Of a stretch of 64,000 bases of DNA, positions 51,701 to 63,013 are shown piece after piece. The notes below the pieces were generated by a model that saw only the letters and a program-made list of their open reading frames with translations, was not told the DNA's origin and searched no databases. Origin of the DNA: Takifugu bimaculatus. Its lineage: Eukaryota > Chordata > Actinopteri > Tetraodontiformes > Tetraodontidae. Numbering within the stretch: position 1 is the first letter of the stretch; every line of letters starts with the position of its first letter. Where the stretch lies: NCBI GenBank assembly GCA_004026145.2, contig CP034976.1, positions 9,314,969 to 9,378,968 of the forward strand, written 5' to 3'. Made by a program: the position numbers and the translations under genes.

Positions 51701-54700
51701 CGGCGCGGACGTCTCATTTGTCTTCATTTTCAGCTCTGACAGACTCGCGGTGTGTCTGAAAACGGCTCATAAAACTCCTACAAACTGTCAACATTTCGCA
51801 GCTTCTGTCTTTTTACACGTGACCTTCAGTCCTGTGTATCTGCGTCAAAACCCCCATGATGCCTTGCAGTTGAGTCATATCTACAGTGTCCTTATGTAGA
51901 GGTCGCGAACCTTTGCATCAGCTAGGGTGGGGGGTGGGGGGTCCAGCATGAAGCTAATATGCAGGATATGCTGATATTTTTTGAGGCTTTTTAAGTAATT
52001 AATGTCTTGAACGACCGTCACTCCCCGCCCCCCTGAAATTGGCTGGTCAAGAACCAATGTTGACTTTGTAATTAAATCCACCCTTTTTGAAGACTATTTC
52101 TAATTTTCACCGTTTCTGGCTTCTGTTGGGTTTTCTCGCCTGCAGGAACCTGCCAGATTGTTCCAAAACACATTTAATTCTCCTCTTAAGGAGAAAATAT
52201 TAATAAATCTGCATTAATTAACAACCACTGGAGCTAATCCTGTCCAAGTTACACAACTGGCCATAAACAACTGAATTTAGCACATAAAATTAGCATCAAG
52301 AGATTTTCTCTACACGCTCTTTATGTGGATGGAGCGGAGGTGCCGTCTCACACCTTCTTATAAAACATCAGTCAGCAGCACGGCTCTCAATCCTCTGTGA
52401 TCCACCCATTTGCATGCACTTAACCAGCACATCATCATAAGCCCCCCCTTTCACACCCCCATGGACGCACTCATTTCAGATCACAGAACAAAGTAAAAAT
52501 AAACGAATAAACGATTAAACGAGCACACGCCCACGCCGACACAAATACCCACACCGGTCTACCCCCTGTGGTTCTCTGTCACTCCAGGAATTTGGCAAAA
52601 ACCCTGTCCGAGTCTGCATGCTGAGTGGAGGATTACAACACAGCCCCCCCCACGGCGAGTCAGCAAACAGCCAAATCCTCGCTGGGATTACACCCTCCTC
52701 AGATGTTCCCTCCTCAGACTCTTTCTGAGTGCCTCATTTTCATCAGCGTCCCCGCCGCTCCGCTCGCCGTCTGCCGCGTTCCTCTCATAACTTACGACCC
52801 CCGACCTCTGAATCTCCCATCACTCTTCAGAAGGATGGGGGGGGGGGGGCACTGACCTGTGGAAGAGCGATTAAACGGTGCCACTGACGATGATGCTACT
52901 CCAGTTTTTCAGGTTTTACATCTCAATAGCGTTATCAACACCCCCCTGTGGTTTCCTCCCCCCTGGCGACAGCGACAGAGGCGGCGAGGCCCTCGGCGAT
53001 GTCAGCATCACTCGGTAACCGCTACGCCGCAACACGCCGGCCTGCTGCTTGCCGTTTTTAACCTCACTGCTTCCAAAAATGCAGCGATGAGATTGGAGCT
53101 GCTCAAAATCCAGACGAGTGAGGAACCAAGAGAAACGTCAATGGAAAGAAGATAGCTGCAGACACGTGCCGACTGTAAATTTCACATTTTAAAAAAACAA
53201 ACGTGGATCACCGCTGAAAAAAAGGGAAAACGTCCACCTGCTGCTGTGAGACTCCAACATTTTCTCCTCATAATGGAAAAAAACATCCAAAAAAGGGGGT
53301 GTGTATTGATTGTTTGGAGGGTGTTTTGTCTGTGGGGGACAGTTTAACGAGTCTGCCAGAGGAGTTCAAGGGGAGAGAACCGCTATCTGGAGGCAAAAGT
53401 CGGCGTTTTATTCTCATTAACCCACCAGACGTGGGCGCGCAGGATGGATACCCCAGGGTGCGAGCTTGATCCTCAGCCTCCCAGAGCTGCTCAGAGGGTT
53501 TGGGCCTTGCGTTGTGCCCTTTGAAACATGCAATGTGAGAAAGCAGCCACTCAAGCAGGGGGGGGGGGGGTTGGCAATGTTTGGAAAACCAACATGTTTG
53601 CACACATGATCCAACGGCGAACTAAAACCCTGCGGCGCCGCGGGCTCTGGCAGGCAAATCCTGAAGTCATTTACATCCATAAGCATGTTCATGGACTGAA
53701 AGCCACCTGTTGCTGGGGCAACAACACTTGAATTTGCCGCAGCACCCCCGGTCCTTCTCCAAAATAAAGCCACGGAGAGCCGATCGCTGTCTGTGTTTTC
53801 ACCACCTGCTTTTATCTTTTTCAAGCGCGCAGTGCAAGATTACTTTTCTCCCACTCGTCTTTCATCTCGTTTCATTGTGTGTATTTCATTCACTCATCCG
53901 AATCGAGCCCCGGAGCACCGCTGCTGTACGAAGGGCAATTAAAAGTTTATGAAAAGTCCGCTGCGCGTCCCAATCTCCCCGCGCTGGACAGTGCACCACA
54001 CGGGACCTCCGGCAGCTCCCCTCACAGTTGCGACGCAGATTAAAGCTGGTCGGGCATCGTTCCCTAAAACGTCCATTTCAAATCTCCTCTTATCTACCGC
54101 TCATGTCAGATGTGAATACTACAGTATTTCTGCTATGACAAGGTCATTTGGAGGACATGAGCCACAGGAGCTAAAGGCTCCTCTTACACACACTCCTCCT
54201 GTTGTGTCTCCTTCCTTTGCCCCCCCAGGTTCTCGTTTCTTTTCTTCTCCCTCTGCAGACACCAGGCTCACCGGCTAAACCAGCTCCAGAGACTGCGAAC
54301 CTCATTAGGCCTTCTGTCATGGCAGAGGTCTTCTTCAGACCCTGGCGACCATGATTTATTCATACAGTGGTATCGGCGCGATACTGGCGCCTTTTTAACC
54401 TCGCTAATTAATTGCGGTGGGTGGTGCGCAGGGCACACGGATGATGTCAGCGGAGGATTGATAGCCTCCCTCTGCACTCCTTAAGACCTCTTTGAGTTAA
54501 CGTTGCCTCTTTGAGCCACAACACACGCTAATTCCCCACCAGCTTCCATCAGCAGGGCCATTAAAGACAGTCGAACTGGAAAGTTGAGGCTCTTCATCAC
54601 CCGTTCACCTTCACGGGGTCCCAAACTGTCACCCCTGTTCGCGACGTCATTATAATACCATCATCCAATTATCTGTGTGTTCTTTTCATGTCCTCATTAA

Positions 54701-57700
54701 TGAATCCGTCTCTTCCGTCCACCAGTTTTCCGTGGCCCCCTCACTAACACCTGGAAACCGGTCCTCAGAACACAATGTAACTCACTATGAGTTGCCTTGA
54801 GTTTGAAACAGGCTCTGTTGGCACCCAGTTCTCTGTTTATGGGAGCTAGATTATGACTTCCTCTGTGCATCAATCTGTCTCCCAGCACAGGACGAATCCA
54901 TCTGCTTGGTTGAAAGGACAGCATCCTTCTTTCCTGATCTTCTCCTGATGTGTCCTGCTTAACTTCCCTGTGAAATGTTAAGGAGGAATAATGGACTCAG
55001 CTGCAAAGAACCCTCCACTCATCAAATATATAAAGATCTGTTGGCACGCTGATGTGGAAGAGCATGAACCAGAACAGGGATTTAACAGTCGTGCACAGTT
55101 TGCCCTGGGGCAGCACGCTCCGAGCTGAGGATGAAACGGCGCGACCGCGGCGGCGGGAGGTTAAAACAAGGTTTGTTTTTCACACGGTCGCTGACTTGAG
55201 CAGGGCGCCCGGGACACGCGGGGGAGTCTTGGTGTTGTGCCGCCGTTGTTCCGCAGCGAGAGCAAAGCTCTTGGCAGCCTCTAAAGATGACCTCGGGTCA
55301 CAGATTTACAGGTAGACTGACAAACTGGAGCTGAGAGGAGGCCTCAGGAGAGAACTAGGACCACTTCCAGAGATGAAGCCTTCCAGTTGCCATGGAAGCA
55401 CAGAAAAACCCTCTAGAGCTGAAGCCTCTGGCTGCTGCTGTTGCACAGTCAAGCTGCTGTGCAACCAAAAGACGGAGTTTAATAATTGATTTTAAATTAT
55501 AAGTAAAAAACAGAACATAGACTGAGTATTAATGCTGTGTTTCACCTTCAACTACGTCAAAACTCTGGATACTCGATGGCGAGCGAAGCAGGCGTACGCT
55601 GTCAGAGTGTGTGATAGTCGCCGTCTGCTCGGGGCATGGGGGAGGAGTGTTAAAGCGCCCTTTCACCTCATACTCCTGTTTGAAGCCGTAGCCCTCGGCG
55701 GTTTTCATCTGGTTGATGTGCTGGAGAAGGTCGGCCACGCGCACGGCGGGGTGCAGCTGCCCCGTGTGGTAGGGCGAGCCTTTGCGTCCGCACTGGTGCC
55801 TCGGGGACCCTCCCAGCAGGCTGCTGGCCTCGTTCACCAAACTACGGCCGTCGCCTGTGACGGAACGGGATGAAAATGAGACGAGCGTGTTGAGTTGAGC
55901 GTGCGGAGACGAGCGTCTCGTAACACGCCCCAGACGACATCAGTCGTACCGCGTGTGCCACAGGTGTGGGCATCCATGAAGGAAAGGGCCATCCTTTCGT
56001 CTTCCTGCAAGGTGCTTTGATCTGTGAAACTGCGTTCCATGGAACCCAGGTGACTCTTCTCCTGCCGGTACGTTATGGGCGTCTTATTCATGTTGACCGG
56101 TTTCCTGATCAGGAGCCAATAAAACGTGGAATTACAGAGAGAAACGGGAAATAGAGCAAGAGGAGTGTGGACAAATGAGGAGAAATGACTGGCAGCTGGA
56201 ACAAAGGCGCGTAAACGATGGCTGGGAACAAGAATGAGGAGTGGGGGCATCACTTACGGATAGTAAGAGCGATTGTCCCTCCTGGCGAGAACGCGGGGCA
56301 GGAGGAAAATAATCAAAAGAAAGACGAGACGTGCGGTAAAAGCTGTGTCAGCTGAAGGCAGAACGCATCGATTACAGTGAGACTGAGGACGTTCGCAGAA
56401 CGAGTTCGAGCAGGTGCCGACAGGCCAGACCCGAGCAGATCGGTAAAACGCACCTCTCCTTCCATTAAGTACGTCTCAGCCCGACACTTCGGGGGTCAAA
56501 CGAGTTTTGCCCCCCCCCCGACGCTGCAAATTCAGAGATCAGTTGTCAGTTCATGAGACCAACATTATTCAATCGCAGCCCCGAATGATTAGCTGAACTC
56601 CCCAGTTTAAAATGGAAGGACTTTTTAGCTTTCAGCCAAATATTGTTTAACAGGTTAAAACTGAATTTAGCCCGGAGCCGCCACCACTGCCTAAGTAAAT
56701 ACCGAAGAGTATTACATGGTCTGAAGTGGACCTGTGGGATTACCGGCTAATAATCTTCAAAAGTACACCTTTTCCCTACCAATTTCCATCTCATTTATGG
56801 GTCAGCCCTCTGCTTGGGGTCTCTAATTAGGCGCCTAATTGAATTGTTTCTGCTGCTAATTAAACACTTTACACTCAGATAGGCGCCATGGGTGAGAACT
56901 GCTCGGTCCCACTGGCGCAGGGCGAGGGGGAAGACGCCAGAGCTGCTCTTGCTGCTCCATCCCTTGGTGATTTTTACGAAACCTCAGCGCGGGAAAACGG
57001 ACGCGACTTCTGAATTCCTCCGAAAACAGAACCAGGAGAGGGAAAGCAGCGCGGAGGCGGGATGTGATGGTGCAGAATGGGGCGGACGCTGCAGCCACGG
57101 GCGGTGGTTTACCCTTTCTTAATGATGATGATGACGGCCCCCAACAGAAGGATGAGAACCACCAGACCTCCAGCGCACACCCCCAGAATCAGGCCCATCT
57201 CCTCGGAGTGCTGGGAGACCTCCAGGGCCTTGCGCTGGTCTTTGCACGCCGCTAGGAGGGGAAAACACACACACACACATACACGTGTACAACTACAAAA
57301 TATACACAACTTATATTGTTATTAACCAAGAAAAAGGAGTAAGAGAGTAAAAGTTGGGCTTTCAGAAGGAGATTAGGGGAGATTTACGTAATGGAGGAGC
57401 CACATAGAAGCAGATCGTGGAGTTTAATCAGCTCCAGTTTACCTGCATTAGCTGCCAGTTGGGTTTCCTCTGAGGGAATCATTTCATAGAAATGATACAT
57501 TAGTTAGCTGGCTGTTATTATATTTACATCATACTCAGATGCAAAAACCTGCCGCAGGGTCACAGACTGAGCACGTGTGGTTCCCAGAACGGGCATGTGT
57601 GTATAGACCTGCCCTCCAGGCCTTAATACCCCTGAAATCAGCCCAATGGAGCAATGTTTCTGGAGCAGGCCTGAGGACAGAGTCCTTTCCTGCAGCCCAC

Positions 57701-60101
57701 TGGGGCAGGGTCTAATCTGGGGCAGAGCAAAGAGAGGAACAGCCACGAATGCCAACTCCACATGTCTCAATGTGCCGTCTACCTTAATTCTACCCTGAAG
57801 TTTAGAGGAGGGACGTGACTATGGCTGATCCAGGTGCACCTGAGCACGTGCTACCTGTTTTCTGCTCAACAGTGCACATGCAAATGAGGAGGGGAAAAAT
57901 TGATTTCGCCATGCTGACGTTTTAGACACATAACACGCTTTCGCCACATTTAGCCTCGCAAATTTCTATTAGGCCCAACACGAGCGGGAAATAGATTTCC
58001 GCATGAATCCATGCACCTGCCAGCTGCCCAATGGTGGAAATTGGCACTTAGAGGGGAAATGGAGGCGTATTGTCGTGCTGAGCCTGCCAGAGGATCCTTA
58101 ATTAAACTGTCACCTGCAAGTTGAAATGTAATCTCCAGCTTTGTTATCCACGCCAGAATATTTGCCTCCACCCCACGCCTGTGATGGGCTTCCTGATAGA
58201 ACGGCTCAGGATCCAGCCATGCAGGGGATGTGGCAGCGGCAGGAGGGAAAGGGGGGTCACATACCGCTGCCGACCGACCTCTGACCCTGTCACAGCAGAT
58301 TTCCTTTCTTTTGATGCTTTTAAAAAAATATTATTTGCTCGTCCTCAGTACGGATGATGTAATGGTCGTAATCCACATTTTTCCCCCCTTTTTTTCTTTC
58401 AACGAGCTGCATATTTATTCACGTGAAACTCCTCTGAATGTTCAGCGCTTCGGGGAAAAGAGGTCTGATTATAATGAATAAATCCCAGACCGAGTGTCTG
58501 CGGGGGGACAATGGAACGGCCTGCTTCCCTCGTCTTCATACACATGGACAATCTCATTTTATTTCCCGTTTTTATACGTGCAGAAGATGCTCTGCCCAGA
58601 CAATTCACTTGTGAGGCCCCCGCTGCTTCCGTTCCGAGCTCTGCTAACTATATATACGTGGCTTTTATTCTCTGGGATCTGACGGTGCGCTGCGGTGGAG
58701 GGGCTCTCTGCCGCCAGGACTTAGAGTCAATTTTCTTGCCCTTTTCTCATCCCTTTGAATCCTGAAGACGACGTGTGGGGGGGGAGGAGAAGGAGGGGGA
58801 AGCCGAGGTGGCCCCCATTCGGAGGTTTTGATGTGGAGGACATTTGTGGACGGAGCTGAGGTCAAAGCCTGCAGAGGAGGCCTTCGAGTGGGCTGACAAT
58901 AAAGAAACAGGCTTTTGATATGGCGGGTCCCAGCGTCTGCCCCCGAATGCACCGGATGAAAGCCTGACCTCTAATCCCTCCCAGGGCGCTGCCCTTTTCT
59001 CACAAACCCGCTGCTAAACAACCAGAATGGAGACGGACTCCACACACCGAAGCCGACAACACTATCACAGATACTGTCTTCATCTCCTCCTTGATGATGC
59101 TTTCAAGGTCAGTGCGTGAGAACCGGACAGACTTTCTTTAATTACCTTTGCGGGCGATGCGGATGCAGTTTATTCTTGATTCCTGAAGAGGAAACACAGA
59201 GAAAAAAAAGGAATCAGAGGGGATTGATAGACTTTGGGAGGTCTAACTGACATTCAAAACAGTATTTCACTACTTGATAAACCCAATTTGATACAAAATT
59301 GACTAAATTTGAAGCAGTGGCAGAGTTCTTCTCTAAAAACAGCATGATTTGGTTCATGAGAGTGAAGCCACAGGGAGAATAACTCTGACTAAAAGGACAA
59401 ATTGCCTCTGAGTGCGAAGGTCCTATTGACAGAAACAAAATTGCAAAAATATCTGAAAATCAAAGAGCTGTAGGTGTTTTAGTGAAGAGGGGGCGCTGAA
59501 AGGGAGCGAATATAATCAAAAGGACGGTTTCAGGTCAGCACACAGCCATGAAAAGGAATTAATTTTTACTGAAACCTCTGCTGATGACATCGCGGTGATC
59601 TGAAAGGGACCTTTGTCAAACTGCACTAATGAGATCCAGGACTGTAATCCAATTCCATCCTGCCACCTCCCCAAGAAGATAGAGACACATTACCACATGA
59701 AGATTTACAGACGCTTGTCAAAGCACAACTGCGCCAATTATTGCCATCTGTGACGGAGTGAAAAGTGATTCAGAAGATCTCACTTTGTGGAAATCACAGG
59801 TTTGATCATCACTGATGGGCCGCTGCATGTGACAGGTGTTAAGACACTGGACTCATGCGCTGGCTCCGCAGCAGAGTTAACCTCAAACCTCAGTGAAGCT
59901 GGAGGAGCTGATGGTTCCTGCCAGCAGGTGGCACACCTGGGCTGCAAGACCAGCTGTAACACGATTTCTGTGTGGACATATTCCGAATCAAAATACAGCG
60001 GAGACATTTTTGGGTAATGGATCCATTTTGTTGGGTTCAAAGGGCTATTTGAGGGTTGTATTGTAGCTATGAACGTCCTCACAAAGGCAGGAGTACAAGA
60101 A

Positions 60102-60132
<31 letters not shown>

Positions 60133-62453
60133 TGTGTGTGAAGACGTAGCACTGGCTACATTAGGTTAATGTAGACAGGCCTCTGATTTAAGCCTTTCAT
60201 GCAGCTTTCTGACAGATCAATTCCAACTATTGTTGAGGCTAATTGTAGGTAATTAGCATGTGTGAATGCTCGGGACGGTGGTCATTTATGGGTCCAAGGT
60301 TTCCAGAAAGCATTAAGTCTACAGTGAATTCTGCAGAGCACGCTCGCTCTGGGCTGGTCCTCCTTTCTGTAGCCACTCAAAGCGGACATCCTGAAAGCAG
60401 AAATGACTCCCTATGACCTCCATTTTTTTGGATCCGAGTCATGAATAAGTGCACACTCGGGGAAGAGCGGGGAGTACAGTGCGAAGGTACAAAAGCCATT
60501 TAGGAACCGCTGAACCTTTTCCAGCCCGCACAGCTGCCGCTGCCAAACCATGACACGTGTTTCGTGGGTTTTATAACGTGTCACGTGTCAACGCTTGACG
60601 GTGACCGCTGTCAAAACATCCGACCCAGGAAAAAATGATAGAAATGACATCATCAATGCCCCAGAACTTATTTTTAAGTGTCTCACTGCTGAAACTCCTT
60701 TTTAACACCCAATAGGCTCCCTCGCCGCTCTCGGAAGCTGTTGTCAGTTTATATTATCTCAATCCAACCGAACCGAGCTAAATCGCCAGCTTCTCAACAT
60801 ACACAAGCGCTGCGCATCAAAAGAGGACCTATAAAGCCCACAACAAAGACGTTACGCTGACAAAGGGTCGGCGGTCCGCAGCTTCAAACGGAAATGATTT
60901 CTGTCACGCAAAACCGACACAGGGCCCCAGCCCACATTTCTGCAGCCTCTGCTACTGTATTTCCAGGCTAACGCGGCGCTGTCCGGAATGCCGGGGGATG
61001 GCGCTGGTTGGCTCATGGGTGCTGGCCCCCTGCCAGGCAAAACAAAACCTAATCCCATCCGCTGGTGAAGCTCGACCTCCCCTCATCTAATCCGGCTCTG
61101 GGCTGCCTGGCGGTGCGGAGCGGAGCGCTCGTGCTGCAGACCCTCTGCATATTTGTCCAACGTGTTGAGGAAAATAACTCGTTTCTGTCTGAACTGTATG
61201 TTCCATAAAAGAGGAAAAATAACTGGTGAGCACAGATGGTTACCGATGGCAACGTTTGCCTCCTCCAATCACCCCCCCTCCAACTGGGCCCAATTATCCT
61301 TGAGTAATTCCCTCACCCAGGAAGCAGCACGCCTTGTAATGGAATTAGGATAAAATAATGTGATGTCCCCGGGGGCAGATCGGAGTCCTGATGTGGGAAG
61401 GGCGGCAAAGCAGCTGCACGAATGCCACCAAGACAGCGTCGGTGAAGAAAGAGCGGATGGGTCAGCGAAGTGAAGGTAAGACGCAGGTGAGACGCCAAAG
61501 GAATGAACGCGACGCAGGGAAAGATGCAAAAGCGGAGCATAAATGGACTCGAGGAGGTTGTTGAGTAAATCCAGCTAATCAGAGCTGCGCTGGCTGGAAG
61601 TCATGCATCAGAGTAATTCCCTGATTCCGACGCGCCTCCCCTGCACAGAATCAAAGAGAGCAGCTGGAGAGGAACATATATCATTCCTAAACAGCTACAC
61701 GGCGAGCTCGATGCCTTTCCTGCAGCAACCCTCTCACAGCTCAAACGCTCTTTCGAGGTTTGTGAGCCCATACAAAGCCAACTGTCTCGCGGCATCAGCC
61801 GCAGCATTAGCGAGCGCAGACGCTCATTAACACCACTCCATGCCGGCTTAGAATTGTCCTGAATACTAATGTCTACATAGGGCTGATGAAGTGCCGCCAT
61901 CCCTGCTGCGGCGCCGCCGCCGCCGCCGCTGCTTTCCCCATCACTCACCCCTCTGAAGTTGCTCATGGCCTGGAAGTAGACCAGGTAGCTCTTGCGCGGG
62001 TCTAAAGGGCTGTTCCAGTAACCGTTGTAGGTGTGATTGTCCCCCACGGTGAAGGGGCTGGCCTCCGGGAGGCTGCTGGGCGGCAGCTCGGCCGTGTAGT
62101 AGTGCGGCGTGCCGCGGGCCTGGGCCTCTCCGTGGGACATCGGGAGCGGAAAGCACTCCTGCAGACCCAGCTCCCGTTTGACTTTCTTCCCCATTTCTTC
62201 TTCGACAACAACCTGGTACGTGCTAGACACGGACAGTCATTTTTAACATGCTACCCTGCCAAAAAAACCCAAAACATTTACTGCATTTACATCTCCTCAC
62301 CTGACGGGGGCGCCTCTGCCCTGGGCGGGCCGCAGCAGGACGGTGATTGTGCTGTCGGTCTCGCTGAGGGGGGACGGCATGTCTCCATAATCAAAAGTGG
62401 GAGCTGAGGACACAAAGAAACACGCTTTAATGTCTAAACTTGATTTAATTAAG

Positions 62454-62499
<46 letters not shown>

Positions 62500-62969
62500 C
62501 CCATTACCAGTGCTCATTTAGAGAACTTAATTCAGTTAAAACAGAGTCAGCCACATAAACAAGTTCAGAGCCATCGCCACATAAATAACTGGCAGCAGTG
62601 ATCCAGCCCGTATCTCATGTCCTCGTATCCATTTGACTGTCTGAACTTCCCGTCTCGTTATCTTGAATATAAATCCAATTAAAAGCCAAGTAAGTGAGGA
62701 GAAATTGAACATTTTTGGGGTTTGTTTTTCCTTCCAAAGGACTTGGATCGAGAGATGCCAGAGCATTTCTCTTAAACGTTATTTGTCAATTAGCGGGGGG
62801 GGATCAAGCCGCTCGTGAATAATCGATTCTGATCGCATTAAATCATCGCCGGAGCAGGAAAAGACCTTCAGTCATTCAGGGGAAACTTGTTTGTCCGTCA
62901 AATCCCAACGGTTTCTGACCGTCTGATATCAGTCACATGAATGACGAGGGTGTGTGTGTGTGTGTGTGC

Positions 62970-63013
<44 letters not shown>

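Larger units (their letters stand above)
51480..55666. other. Largest ptpru intron in the window, 4,187 bp
   Basis: Contains G runs at 52837-52849 and 53558-53570 and otherwise unique-looking sequence. No exon with the expected phase and PTPRU-like sequence was seen, and the flanking exons join in frame without one. Confidence 0.6.
59183..61948. other. ptpru intron, 2,766 bp
   Basis: Contains a CTCF-like motif (59931-59944), a TG microsatellite with a GTCCTCAC repeat core beside it, an RFX-like motif (61239-61253) and a short GCC-type triplet run near 61911-61931. No further exon. Confidence 0.6.

Noticed and set aside
59487..59502. CTCF-like GAAGAGGGGGCGCT
   Set aside because: The left half departs from CCASY, so the match is only partial.
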